A stretch of 64,000 bases of DNA from an uncultured Oceanospirillaceae bacterium (GCA_913057435.1 CAJXNY010000017.1:29397-93396); one strand, 5' to 3'; shown: positions 1 through 8,301, counted from the stretch's first letter. The notes: generated by a model from the sequence alone, not told the origin. Numbers and translations are program-made.

Positions 1-1
1 C

Positions 2-274
2 CAGGCGATGGTGCGGCCGGAATTGAAGAAAATTGTGAAGTTTCATCAGTTGAATCTGATGCAGGGGTGGAACATTCCGGACTCACTGGATTTTGTGTTC
101 TGTCGCAATGTGATGATCTATTTCGATAACGAGACTCAGGCCCGGTTACTGGACCGTATGGCAGATGTTGTTAAACCCGGTGGGTATCTGTTTGTGGGGC
201 ACTCTGAGTCGCCATTCAGGCTGACCAAGCGATTTCGCCTGATAGGTAAAACCATTTATCAACGGGTGAGCTGA
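2..274 (+). CDS. cheR: CheR chemotaxis methyltransferase, C-terminal part (cut by window edge)
   Basis: The last 90 residues of a protein that methylates glutamates on chemoreceptors using S-adenosylmethionine. The visible part has the C-terminal signature of the CheR fold: FCRNVMIYF (the NxxIYF motif of the SAM domain), then KPGGYLFVGHSES, then a short tail. The reading frame is open to the left edge, so the start lies outside the window. It is followed 4 bases later by cheD and then cheB, so the receptor-modification enzymes are co-transcribed. No C-terminal tetratricopeptide extension is present. Identification is firm; the N-terminal domain cannot be assessed. Confidence 0.93.
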   Translation, partial: QAMVRPELKKIVKFHQLNLMQGWNIPDSLDFVFCRNVMIYFDNETQARLLDRMADVVKPGGYLFVGHSESPFRLTKRFRLIGKTIYQRVS

Positions 275-278
275 AACT

Positions 279-902
279 ATGTCTGCACAGATGGGGCGTA
301 CACCACAACCAACCCTGCCGGGGTTTGAGGAATTCAATCGCTTCTGGATTACCAGTCAAAACCGCTTTGCGGTCAAAGTGAAACCAGGAGAGCACTACGT
401 AACAAAGGAGGATGAGTTGCTGGTAACAACCCTTGGCTCCTGTATTTCTGCCTGTGTGAGAGATGTGCAGGCGGGTGTCGGGGGGATGAATCATTTCATC
501 CTGCCAGAGGCTTCGTCGGGTAATTCGGCGGCATCTGCGGGAATGCGCTACGGCGCATTTGCGATGGAGCAGCTGATTAATGATTTGCTCAAGTTTGGCG
601 CCCGTCGTGAACGGCTGGAGGTCAAGGTGACAGGTGGTGGGCAGATGCTTGGCCAGGTGTCAGTAATTGGGCAGCGAAATGTCGAGTTCGTCCGTGAGTT
701 TCTACAGGTGGAAGGGCTCAGTATATCCAGTGAAGACCTCGGTGGGGATATGCCTCGTAAGGTGATGTATATGCCGGAGGAGGGGCGGATGCTGGTGAAG
801 CGCATGCCAAATACTCACATGAACCGGTTGCTGGAGGCTGAGGCCGGATATCAGAGACAGCTGGGTAGTCAGATGGAAGAAACAGACGTCGAACTGTTCT
901 GA
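279..902 (+). CDS. cheD: CheD chemoreceptor glutamine deamidase
   Basis: 207 residues, at the long end for CheD. It deamidates specific glutamines on chemoreceptors. The catalytic triad region is visible: LGSCISACVRD with Cys55, and GGMNHFILPE with His72. A further conserved block, VTGGGQML, follows. An N-terminal extension of about 35 residues precedes the core. The protein ends in DVELF, almost the same tail as the chemoreceptor two genes downstream (EVELF), which suggests a shared docking motif. Gene order cheR-cheD-cheB with spacings of 4 and 16 bases indicates one operon. In many systems CheD also helps dephosphorylation or receptor adaptation through CheC; no cheC is seen here. Confidence 0.95.
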   Translation: MSAQMGRTPQPTLPGFEEFNRFWITSQNRFAVKVKPGEHYVTKEDELLVTTLGSCISACVRDVQAGVGGMNHFILPEASSGNSAASAGMRYGAFAMEQLINDLLKFGARRERLEVKVTGGGQMLGQVSVIGQRNVEFVREFLQVEGLSISSEDLGGDMPRKVMYMPEEGRMLVKRMPNTHMNRLLEAEAGYQRQLGSQMEETDVELF

Positions 903-918
903 ATAAGGGGATCAGGCT

Positions 919-1968
919 ATGGAACGTATTCGGGTATTGGTTATTGATGATTCGGCGTTGATTCGCAGCGTTGTGTCTGAGCTGTTGGCAAGTGATCCAC
1001 AGCTGGAGGTTGTCGGCACGGCCGTGGATCCTCTGGACGCACGTGACAAAATCAAGCAACTGAACCCGGATGTGTTGACGCTTGATATTGAAATGCCTCG
1101 CATGGATGGCATTACCTTCCTGCGTAACCTTATGCGCTTGCGGCCGATGCCGGTGGTGATGCTGTCAACGCTGACCACTCAGGGGGCGGATATCACCCTG
1201 GAAGCGCTGGAAATTGGCGCTATAGATTTTATTGCCAAACCGAAAACCGATCAGAATACCGGGCTTGATCGGTTTCGCGATGTGATTATTGAAAAGGTCA
1301 AAACTGCAGCGGGCTCCGGGGCACAGCTACAGCGGGTAAAAGCCAGGCGCTTAAATCGCAGTGGCAGTGAGCGGCTAGAGGTAAAAGGTGCGATTGCATC
1401 AAATCGGCTTATCGCTCTGGGTGCTTCAACCGGTGGTACTGAAGCGTTACGTGATGTGCTGGTCAGCCTGCCGGAGCAGATGCCTCCGATTGTTGTGACT
1501 CAGCATATCCCAGCGTCATTCAGTGATCGTTTCGCCCGGCGGCTGGATAAGGTTTGTGTGTTACAGGTATGTGAAGCGCAGGACCAGCAGCGATTGCAGG
1601 CTGGCCATGTGTATATAGCCCCTGGTGATCGTCACCTGAAAATTATTCAGGATAAGCATGGTTACTTTTGCCAGCATGATAGTGGACCGGAGGTTAACCG
1701 TCATAAGCCCTCAGTTGATGTGATGTATGACTCCCTGTTGCAGCTCGATCCCAGTCATGTTGTTGCGGCACTGTTAACGGGGATGGGAAATGATGGTGCC
1801 AATGGGATGAAACGGTTGCGGGATGCGGGTGCGATGACAATTGCACAGGATGAGCACAGCAGTCTGGTGTGGGGAATGCCTGGTAGCGCAGTCAAGCTGG
1901 GGGCAGCCAAAGAGGTGCTGCCACTGGAGCAGGTTGCAACACACTTGCTACGCAGCTGCCAGCGCTGA
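919..1968 (+). CDS. cheB: CheB chemotaxis response regulator, protein-glutamate methylesterase
   Basis: 349 residues, full length. An N-terminal receiver (about 1-125) has the acidic pair in VLVIDDS, phospho-acceptor Asp56 in LTLDIEMPRMDG and the Lys in AKP. The C-terminal methylesterase (about 160-345) has the triad Ser170 (GASTGG), His196 (TQHIPASFS) and Asp292 (TGMGNDGANGM). It removes methyl groups from receptor glutamates when phosphorylated by CheA. A ribosome site (aagggg) lies shortly before the ATG. It sits between cheD and a chemoreceptor gene in the same operon. cheA, cheW and cheY are not in the window and probably lie to the left. Confidence 0.97.
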   Translation: MERIRVLVIDDSALIRSVVSELLASDPQLEVVGTAVDPLDARDKIKQLNPDVLTLDIEMPRMDGITFLRNLMRLRPMPVVMLSTLTTQGADITLEALEIGAIDFIAKPKTDQNTGLDRFRDVIIEKVKTAAGSGAQLQRVKARRLNRSGSERLEVKGAIASNRLIALGASTGGTEALRDVLVSLPEQMPPIVVTQHIPASFSDRFARRLDKVCVLQVCEAQDQQRLQAGHVYIAPGDRHLKIIQDKHGYFCQHDSGPEVNRHKPSVDVMYDSLLQLDPSHVVAALLTGMGNDGANGMKRLRDAGAMTIAQDEHSSLVWGMPGSAVKLGAAKEVLPLEQVATHLLRSCQR

Positions 1969-1996
1969 GCCCTGATCAGACGGGAGAGAGATTCTC

Positions 1997-3178
1997 ATGA
2001 GTACATTAATGAACAGCGTGGTTCTGGCGCTGGCAGTCACCGGTCTGCTATTGCAGTGGTTTGCCGGGCCTGTCGAACTGATATACCTGGTGTTACTGGC
2101 GACAGTGGCGGTTGCCAGCTGGCAGTTGTTGAGCCTGCAACAGGCGAAAAGAGAGAGACTAATGAACTCAGGTCCTGCTGGGGTTGAGTTTGCCCAGGTT
2201 GCACCCGCTTTTGATGCGCTATCAGAGACACTGGTACTGGAAAGTGCAGTGATTGAGTACGAGATCGACCGGGTTGATGTGCTGATCAAGGATGCGGTCG
2301 TCACCATGGGGAGCAGTTTCAGTGCTATGGGGCAGTTGTCCGAACAGCAGCATGGGGTGATTTCCGACATCGTGTCTCGTACCCTGGATAATGACAACAA
2401 AGAGGGTGAAGACGGGCTGAGCATCAATGATTTCATCAGTGAAACAGGTTCGGTTCTGGAGCAGTTCGTTGACATTATGGTGACGGTGTCTAAACAGAGC
2501 CTGACAACCGTGCACAATATTGACGACATGATTGTGGAGCTGGATGGGATTTTCAGTCTGATTGAAAATGTTGAGGGTCTGGCTGGTCAAACTAATCTGC
2601 TGGCGTTAAATGCCAGTATTGAGGCGGCAAGGGCCGGTGATGCCGGGCGTGGTTTTGCGGTGGTCGCAGATGAAGTCCGCTCGCTCTCGGTCAGCTCTGC
2701 GGATCTGAATAATGAGATTCGTGAGCGAATCAACAGTACTAAAACAACAATCTATCAGTTACGCGATGCCGTGAGTGAAAGTGCATCTGCTGATATGAGT
2801 GAAACGATCCAGACCAAAGAGCGTGTGAATCAGATGCTGGGGCATATGGTAGAGATCAATGAGTACCTGGGTCACCGGATTCAACAGGCATCCAGTATCG
2901 GTGGTGAGATTGATCAGGCTGTAGGCAATGCGGTTCGCTCATTACAGTTTGAGGATATTTCGTCACAGGCTTTACGCTCGATGCACGCCAATATCACAGC
3001 CTTTGCTGAAGTCGTCGAGTTGCTTGATATGCGGGGCTGCACAGATGAGCAGATACCGGAACGTTTGCAGTCGTTAATTGAGTGTTGCCGTAATCTGAGT
3101 AAAGCGGCTGAAAGTAGTAAAGAGGGCCGAACCGTATCGCAGCAGTCGATGGACGAAGGCGAAGTGGAACTATTTTAA
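1997..3178 (+). CDS. Short methyl-accepting chemotaxis protein with no periplasmic domain
   Basis: 393 residues. Two membrane segments lie close together near the N-terminus (about residues 7-23 and 27-45), leaving almost no periplasmic loop, so the protein probably senses an internal signal or acts as a scaffold. The signalling tip is clear at about residues 194-225: [18 protein letters not shown] followed by [12 protein letters not shown]. The C-terminus is EVELF, matching the CheD tail. The gene is 28 bases after cheB and 22 bases before the STAS gene. From memory, Vibrio cholerae chemotaxis cluster III has a comparable order (cheR, cheD, cheB, receptor, STAS, regulator); that comparison needs a search. 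Confidence 0.92.
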   Translation: MSTLMNSVVLALAVTGLLLQWFAGPVELIYLVLLATVAVASWQLLSLQQAKRERLMNSGPAGVEFAQVAPAFDALSETLVLESAVIEYEIDRVDVLIKDAVVTMGSSFSAMGQLSEQQHGVISDIVSRTLDNDNKEGEDGLSINDFISETGSVLEQFVDIMVTVSKQSLTTVHNIDDMIVELDGIFSLIENVEGLAGQTNLLALNASIEAARAGDAGRGFAVVADEVRSLSVSSADLNNEIRERINSTKTTIYQLRDAVSESASADMSETIQTKERVNQMLGHMVEINEYLGHRIQQASSIGGEIDQAVGNAVRSLQFEDISSQALRSMHANITAFAEVVELLDMRGCTDEQIPERLQSLIECCRNLSKAAESSKEGRTVSQQSMDEGEVELF

Positions 3179-3200
3179 ACCGCCAGCATGAGGGACGAAC

Positions 3201-3509
3201 ATGTCTATTTCCAGTACTAAAGCCAATGATGGCCGTAATATCACCATTACAATTTCAGACCGTTTTGATTTCTCATTACATCAGGATTTCCGGGAAAGTT
3301 ATCGTGATGTCCAGGTCAGTGGGGTTAGTTTTGCTCTCGATCTGCGAGAAGCAAATTATATGGACAGCTCAGCGCTGGGGATGATTCTGTTGCTGAAGGA
3401 TCATGCCGAAGCCCTCGGGGGGGAGCTGGTTATTCGTCGCCCGAATGAAGCGATTCGTAAAATTCTGGATATCGCCAAATTCAATCGTTTTGTCACCATC
3501 GAGGAATAG
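3201..3509 (+). CDS. STAS-domain protein (anti-anti-sigma-factor type)
   Basis: 102 residues, a single STAS domain. The conserved block containing the phosphorylatable serine is visible as MDSSALGMILLL, about residues 54-65. In partner-switching systems such a protein is phosphorylated by a HATPase kinase and dephosphorylated by a PP2C-type phosphatase. Both activities are predicted in the very next gene, whose ATG follows this stop codon directly (tag then atg). The pair therefore probably works as one switch attached to the chemotaxis operon. The protein that the unphosphorylated STAS domain binds is unknown: no sigma factor or diguanylate cyclase gene is seen nearby. Confidence 0.9.
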   Translation: MSISSTKANDGRNITITISDRFDFSLHQDFRESYRDVQVSGVSFALDLREANYMDSSALGMILLLKDHAEALGGELVIRRPNEAIRKILDIAKFNRFVTIEE

Positions 3510-5282
3510 ATGATGATGGTCGAGGCGGGATTCAATGAAAAACTGCATCACTCACGGGTCCTGGTGGTGGATTACCATCAGGCTGATCGGAGCAACCTGG
3601 TTACGTTACTAACGGAGCTTGGCTTTGAGGCGATAGAAGCTGAAGACGGTATTCAGGCGTTAGAGATGTTCAAAGAATTTCGTCCCTGGCTCGTGATCAC
3701 TGAAGTATTCTTGCCACAACTGGATGGTTTTGAAGCGGCCCGGCAGATAAAGCTGCTGGCGGGAGATGTCTTTGTTCCTGTGTTGTTTGTCACCCGCTCA
3801 CGGGATGAAACCGTTTATGAACGTTGTGTGGAGGCCGGTGGGGATGATTTCCTTAATGGGCCAATTACCAGTCTGGGGGTATTGAAAGCCAAATTGGTTG
3901 CAATGAATCGAATTACTAAGTTGTACCATGAAATGCATGGTTTACATCGGTTGCTGCAACGTGAAGAAGAAGTTGCTGAGGAGCTGCTAAGTGGTGCCGT
4001 GGAGGGCGGCAACACGGCGCTGGATCAGGTGCGCATTTATAAACGGCCAGCATCGACATTTTGTGGTGATGTGCAATTGACGGCATACCGGCCCGATGGG
4101 GATCTGAATATTCTGCTGGGGGATTTTACCGGCCATGGGCTGACATCGGTGATCGGTGCATTGCCCTTGTCTGAAACCTTCAGGGCGATGACCCGTAAAG
4201 GTTACAGTGGCGATGAAATTTTGCAGCAGATTAACAACAAACTTAAAGCGTTGCTGCCGCCGGGAATGTTTCTGGCCACCATTATGGTGAGAGTATCGTC
4301 TTCCAACAGTCAGGTGTATGTGTGGAACTGTGGCATGCCTGCCGTGCTGGTGATGTCTGCTGAAAACAGGGATCTGAAGTGCGCGATTGAGTCGGCTGAC
4401 CCGCCATTGGGCATTATCAATGACTTTATACCGATGGCCGCACAGGTGGTGCCGGTGATGCCGGATGACCGGTTGCTGCTGTTCAGTGATGGTTTGCCTG
4501 AAGCACGTAACCCGGCGGGTGAGATGTTTGGTGAGGACCGGTTGCTCGATGCTGCTCGGGATGGCATGGCGGTGTGTAACCTGGCCGATCGAGTGATGTA
4601 TGCAGTGAGCAGTTTCATGGATGGGCGGGAACAGGATGATGATGTATCGCTGATTGAAATACCGGCCAGAATTCGTGCCCCGGTGTCGACGGTGATCCAT
4701 GCGGAGGTCGATGCGGGTCAGCCTGATACGCTGCCGGTGATGTCTGACCAGCCGGAAGGGGGCTGGAGCTGGGAAGTTAAGTTGAAGAGTGATGCGCTAC
4801 GGCGGGTCAACCCGGTGCCGATGCTGCTCAGCCAGCTGCAGGAGATGGAAGGTGCGGGTGAGCATTGGCAGGTGGTCTTTACCATTTTGACCGAACTGTA
4901 TGTGAATGCTCTGGACCACGGCGTATTACAGATTCCCGGTGACCTGAAATCATGTCCGGATGGCTTCAGTCAGTATTTCGAGCAACGGGAGCAGAAGTTG
5001 TCTTCCCTGGAGCAAGGCTTTGTCCAGATTATACTGGAGTTTAAACCCATTCTGGTGGGTCCGTCTCAGGTGGGTGGCCGGCTGGCGGTCAGTGTGCGCG
5101 ACAGTGGTGAAGGTTTTGATGCTGATGGCTGGGAAGCGACACGTTGTGAACTGCCACTGGAAGAGCGGGTGATGGCGCTCTCTGGGCGTGGTATTGCACT
5201 GGTACGGGAGCTTGCCGATTCACTGCAATACAGTGAGGGAGGTCGTCTGGCTGAGGTTTCGTATAGCTGGTCCAGTCGCTGA
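3510..5282 (+). CDS. Three-domain regulator: degenerate receiver, PP2C/SpoIIE phosphatase, HATPase
   Basis: 590 residues. Domain 1 (about 15-135) is a response-regulator receiver fold, but key residues are changed. The phospho-acceptor is Glu65 (VITEVFLP), the acidic pair is Asp21-Tyr22 (LVVDYHQ), and the conserved Lys is Gly117 (FLNGPIT). Thr95 is kept. Domain 2 (about 170-385) is a PP2C-type serine phosphatase with GDFTGHG, LLLFSDGLPEAR and DDDVSLIEI. Domain 3 (about 425-588) is a HATPase_c of the anti-sigma kinase type with ELYVNALDHG, VRDSGEGFD and SGRGIALVREL. It starts immediately after the STAS stop codon. The protein carries both opposing enzymes of a partner switch for that STAS protein. 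The receiver probably responds to something other than phosphorylation, or mimics a fixed state. Confidence 0.93.
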   Translation: MMMVEAGFNEKLHHSRVLVVDYHQADRSNLVTLLTELGFEAIEAEDGIQALEMFKEFRPWLVITEVFLPQLDGFEAARQIKLLAGDVFVPVLFVTRSRDETVYERCVEAGGDDFLNGPITSLGVLKAKLVAMNRITKLYHEMHGLHRLLQREEEVAEELLSGAVEGGNTALDQVRIYKRPASTFCGDVQLTAYRPDGDLNILLGDFTGHGLTSVIGALPLSETFRAMTRKGYSGDEILQQINNKLKALLPPGMFLATIMVRVSSSNSQVYVWNCGMPAVLVMSAENRDLKCAIESADPPLGIINDFIPMAAQVVPVMPDDRLLLFSDGLPEARNPAGEMFGEDRLLDAARDGMAVCNLADRVMYAVSSFMDGREQDDDVSLIEIPARIRAPVSTVIHAEVDAGQPDTLPVMSDQPEGGWSWEVKLKSDALRRVNPVPMLLSQLQEMEGAGEHWQVVFTILTELYVNALDHGVLQIPGDLKSCPDGFSQYFEQREQKLSSLEQGFVQIILEFKPILVGPSQVGGRLAVSVRDSGEGFDADGWEATRCELPLEERVMALSGRGIALVRELADSLQYSEGGRLAEVSYSWSSR

Positions 5283-5312
5283 TAATAAATGTTTTTTTAG
5301 TTACAGCTGGAT

Positions 5313-5342
5313 GAGCCAGCACGGGTTGCTCCGTGCTGGCTC
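5313..5342. terminator. Perfect 12-bp hairpin between convergent genes
   Basis: Arms 5313-5324 and 5331-5342 (gagccagcacgg and its complement) are perfectly paired around a 6-base loop. It stands between the end of the che/STAS operon and the end of a leftward 58-residue gene. No T-run follows on either strand, so the strength of termination is uncertain. Confidence 0.55.
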
Positions 5343-5380
5343 TGTACTGTTACAGGACAGAAGAAACAGGAGTTGTCAGG

Positions 5381-5557
5381 TTACTTCAGTGCTGCCTCGA
5401 CCCAGGCCAGCCGTGCCTTCATGGCTGCGACGATCGCATCATCATTACTGACACTGGGTGACAAATGAATCATATCAAGCATTTCGATGATGAAGCTCTG
5501 TTCATTCATGCTGGCCAGCTGTTCGGGGGTCCAAGTGTGGATTAATTTTTCTGACAT
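5381..5557 (-). CDS. Small hypothetical protein, 58 residues
   Basis: A leftward gene read directly from the sequence: ATG at 5557, stop TAA at 5381. The protein begins MSEKLIHTWTPEQLA and ends KARLAWVEAALK. An AGGAG sequence lies about 6 bases before the ATG. It is rich in helix-forming residues, has no membrane segment or signal peptide, and shows no family motif that I recognise. The good ribosome site, the convergent hairpin just beyond the stop and a balanced amino-acid composition support it as real. Function unknown. Confidence 0.6.
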   Translation of the reverse strand: MSEKLIHTWTPEQLASMNEQSFIIEMLDMIHLSPSVSNDDAIVAAMKARLAWVEAALK

Positions 5558-5762
5558 GGGACTGCTCCTGTGCTTTGGCGATCATTTACATATGGGTCAG
5601 CTGAGCCGCTTTTGCAAATTTTTTGAGCTTTCTTTCATGAAACCCCCACTAGTTACCTATTAAGGTGCTGGATACCGGTTTCTTTTGAGCTACATCAATA
5701 TGCCCTGATGTGTTCGGCGGTAATCTCATTGGCAGATAAAAGATCACGTGTTGAGGTGGATT

Positions 5763-5894
5763 ATGTTTGGTGTTGATCTCTATAGTGCTGAAGTTCTGTT
5801 GCCGAGTCTGGCAGGCGTTGTTGCGATGTCAGCTGTAATGGTCTGGGCGTTTATCAAAATACGTAAACTGATGAACGAAGAACCGAAGAAGTAA
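5763..5894 (+). CDS. Small single-span membrane protein, 43 residues
   Basis: ATG at 5763, stop TAA at 5892-5894. The protein starts MFGVDLYSAEVLLPSLAG and ends in a charged tail, KLMNEEPKK. Residues about 12-33 form one hydrophobic helix followed by basic residues, giving an N-out, C-in single-span prediction. A strong ribosome site (gaggtgg) lies 3-9 bases before the start. It is followed by a strong bidirectional hairpin terminator at 5933-5957. This layout is typical of small inner-membrane proteins that assist a larger complex, but no partner is evident. Function unknown. Confidence 0.6.
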   Translation: MFGVDLYSAEVLLPSLAGVVAMSAVMVWAFIKIRKLMNEEPKK

Positions 5895-5932
5895 AACTTG
5901 AGACTCTCGGTAGTTACCGTTGAGTTGTGAAG

Positions 5933-5957
5933 AAAAGGCTGCCCTGGGCAGCCTTTT
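5933..5957. terminator. Bidirectional intrinsic terminator
   Basis: An 11-bp perfect stem (aaaaggctgcc, 5933-5943, and its complement 5947-5957) with a 3-base loop and A/T-rich flanks. It lies between the rightward 43-residue gene and the leftward sensor kinase gene and can serve both. Confidence 0.8.
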
Positions 5958-5981
5958 CTTTTGCCTGTTTTTCAGGCTCTG

Positions 5982-7325
5982 TTAAACAGCTGGGCGGTTA
6001 TTGCTGGCGGGTAGCTGCAGGGTGACGCTGACACCGTGACTGTGCATAACCATCTCGAACGGCCAGTGCAGACGTTTACAGATCTGTTTGACCAGCAGCA
6101 CTCCGAGCCCCACGCTGTCTGGGTGGTTGCTGTCGAGGGGAGCCTCGTCGTGATTACGGATGGTTAGCTGGTTACCCTGTGCCAGGATTGTAACCTTGCC
6201 CGCCTGGGTGTGCTGAAAAGCGTTACGGATCAGGTTATGCAAAACAATCTGCAGGGCAGCGGGTGGAGCGTAGATTGTTTCCGTTGCATTGCCGATATCC
6301 ATGGCGACATGGACGGCTTTACCATCGAGCAACCAGCTGAGGTCCTCACATTGCTGATTTAACTGAGCCTGTAGTTTCAGCGCGCGCACCGGGGGCTGCC
6401 TTTCCATATCCCGGCTGAGCCAGAGCAGGGTTTCTGTCAGTTGCTGCATGGTGTAGTTAGCCCGTTGAATGCGGGCCATCGGACGTTGAATATTATCGGC
6501 GATACCGATCTTGTTTAACAGTTCCAGGTTGGCTCGGGTAATGGCGATGGGGGTACGTAATTCATGACTGGCGTTGCGCAGGAAATGATGTTCGCGCTCT
6601 ACCAGTTTACTGATCCGCTGAAATGAACTCTGCAGCTGGCTGGCGATACGGTTTAGCTCGGCATAGCGGAAGTCAGGGGGATGTTGATCCATCGTGTCCA
6701 GTGTCATCTGATCGGCCCAGACCGACAGCTGATTCGTCGCCCGGTTCACACGTCGGGTAAACAGATAAGACAGCACCAGCACAAACGCTAACACACCCAG
6801 GCCAAGTGGCACGGTAAAGTCGAGGCGGTCATCAATACGTTTGACTTCATCTTTCGTGAACAGGGTAACTTCAAAGTCGGCAAACATATACAGCACGTTA
6901 CCGTCGTTCAGCTGGTAGGGGTACATCATGATGAAGTGGGCTTCGCGGGCCACCAGGTTGGCATAGGTTAGCTGCTTGTTGGAAAAGTTTACCTTCGCCT
7001 CATGTAACTTACCGATGGTAATAGGGTGGTCAGTAAAATGTGCCCGCAGGTTGGCGGGAACCTGCTCCCAGCTTAGCCAGCTCTGTCGCTGTGGGGTTAT
7101 GGGCAGAGGGGCAGCGGGGTCCTGGGCATAGCGCCGTTCAAAATCCTTGGCATCCATATCGAAAGTCAGTTTCAGCGCATCATCCAGTCCGCCGTCATAG
7201 GAACGGAAAATAACAACGGTGTAGATTAACGCAATGATGCAGGTGATAAGAACGGTCATCTGCAGTTGTGCCCGACGCAGGGTGCGAGGGCGTTTTTGCC
7301 CTGGGGGCGCTGTGCTATTCATCAT
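5982..7325 (-). CDS. Sensor histidine kinase of a two-component system
   Basis: 447 residues from the ATG chosen here. Membrane segment 1 is about residues 22-41 and segment 2 about 171-188. They enclose a periplasmic sensing region of about 130 residues with no motif I recognise. A HAMP-like linker follows, then the HisKA box with His254 in FLRNASHELRTP, an N-box (NLIRNAFQHT) and a short G-rich ATP lid (GLGVLLVK). The start overlaps the end of the upstream response regulator gene by 11 bases, which implies translational coupling; a longer frame opens at 7349 but would extend the overlap. The signal sensed is unknown. Confidence 0.92.
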   Translation of the reverse strand: MMNSTAPPGQKRPRTLRRAQLQMTVLITCIIALIYTVVIFRSYDGGLDDALKLTFDMDAKDFERRYAQDPAAPLPITPQRQSWLSWEQVPANLRAHFTDHPITIGKLHEAKVNFSNKQLTYANLVAREAHFIMMYPYQLNDGNVLYMFADFEVTLFTKDEVKRIDDRLDFTVPLGLGVLAFVLVLSYLFTRRVNRATNQLSVWADQMTLDTMDQHPPDFRYAELNRIASQLQSSFQRISKLVEREHHFLRNASHELRTPIAITRANLELLNKIGIADNIQRPMARIQRANYTMQQLTETLLWLSRDMERQPPVRALKLQAQLNQQCEDLSWLLDGKAVHVAMDIGNATETIYAPPAALQIVLHNLIRNAFQHTQAGKVTILAQGNQLTIRNHDEAPLDSNHPDSVGLGVLLVKQICKRLHWPFEMVMHSHGVSVTLQLPASNNRPAV

Positions 7326-7989
7326 CAGGCCCCCGTAACGCGAAACCATGGCCAGAGACGGTCTGAATCAGTGTGTGCTCAAACGGCTTGTCGACCTGCT
7401 GGCGCAGTTTGTAAAGGTGCACCTTCAGGCTATCAGTATCTGGTGGGGCGTCACCCCATAATGCCTCACACAGGGCTGCACGGCTTACCACATTGGGGCT
7501 GGCTCGCAACAGGGTTTCCAGCAGCGTCCAGCCGGTTGGGGTCAGGTTCAGGGGCTGGCCAGCCCGGTTGGCCTGTTTCAGTTTAAGATCCATGCTCAGG
7601 TCGGCAACGGTCAGTTTCTGAATCTGGCCGCTGCGCCGTCGGGACAGTGCCAGGGCGCGAATGGTCAACTCTTCCATGGCGAAGGGTTTGACCAGGTAGT
7701 CGTCTGTGCCGGCGCGAAAGCCAGCAATTTTATCAGCCAGGGTGTCTCGAGCAGTAAGCATCAGGATAGGGGTGTCCACCCCCCGTTCCCTTAACGTTTC
7801 GCAGACGCTAAGGCCACTCATACGGGGCAGCATCAGATCCAGCAGGATCACATCGTAGTTATTGTCGCAGGCCAGATTCAGGCCAGCCAGGCCATTGTAA
7901 GCGTGGTCACATTCAATGCCTTCCAGAGCCAGATAGTCGGCCACGGAGGCGGCCAGGTCGCGATCATCTTCAACCAATAGCACGTTCAT
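7315..7989 (-). CDS. OmpR-family DNA-binding response regulator
   Basis: 224 residues, standard length. The receiver has VEDD near the N-terminus, phospho-acceptor Asp51 in ILLDLMLPRMSG, the Thr in LMLTARD and the Lys in LVKPF. The C-terminal winged-helix domain shows LTPTGWTLLETLLR and the terminal VSGHGFALRG typical of OmpR/PhoB proteins. It is first in a two-gene leftward operon with the sensor kinase. A GGTAAC-N5-GGTAAC direct repeat with 11-bp periodicity upstream (8130-8146) is the kind of site such regulators bind, so autoregulation is plausible. Regulon unknown. Confidence 0.95.
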   Translation of the reverse strand: MNVLLVEDDRDLAASVADYLALEGIECDHAYNGLAGLNLACDNNYDVILLDLMLPRMSGLSVCETLRERGVDTPILMLTARDTLADKIAGFRAGTDDYLVKPFAMEELTIRALALSRRRSGQIQKLTVADLSMDLKLKQANRAGQPLNLTPTGWTLLETLLRASPNVVSRAALCEALWGDAPPDTDSLKVHLYKLRQQVDKPFEHTLIQTVSGHGFALRGPDDE

Positions 7990-8301
7990 GATTCTTGCTT
8001 CCCTTAGCTGTCAATTCCGGTTAGGCGGAATCGGCCGTTGTGGTGATTATGGACAAGCCTGAAGGCCCGGGCTGTTCCTGTTCAGCTGGGCGGATTTATC
8101 CTTGTTGACCTTGAATGTTACTCGGCATTGGTAACGACGTGGTAACAGCACTTGTCTACGGGAGCTTGCAATTCTTGTCTACACTGTAAAAAAGCCGTTC
8201 AACAATTGGTGCCCAATGCCTGTCAATGCGGTGGTATGACTGAGCATTTATCTGTACCGAACGGTTGACCTGAAACCGTCAAACTATGAGCAAAAAGACG
8301 T
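7990..8301. promoter_or_regulatory. 312-bp divergent intergenic region between response regulator and AraC gene
   Basis: No gene is seen here. It holds a small inverted repeat (attccg/cggaat, 8014-8031), the GGTAAC direct repeat at 8130-8146, and two copies of cttgtctac (8151-8159 and 8174-8182) spaced 23 bases start to start. The last pair could be an AraC-type operator for the rightward gene. Promoter hexamers could not be assigned with confidence. Confidence 0.5.
8130..8146. promoter_or_regulatory. Candidate OmpR-type operator, 11-bp direct repeat
   Basis: GGTAAC-gacgt-GGTAAC: two identical 6-mers repeated with an 11-base period, the usual spacing for a head-to-tail OmpR/PhoB dimer. It lies about 140 bases upstream of the OmpR-family regulator start. 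A partial third element (gttac, 8117-8121) precedes it. Inferred, not tested. Confidence 0.4.

Noticed and set aside
3987..4700. Leftward 237-residue frame opposite the phosphatase regulator
   Set aside because: Very rich in His, Arg and Gln as expected for antisense of a coding strand; the opposite strand has clear PP2C motifs.
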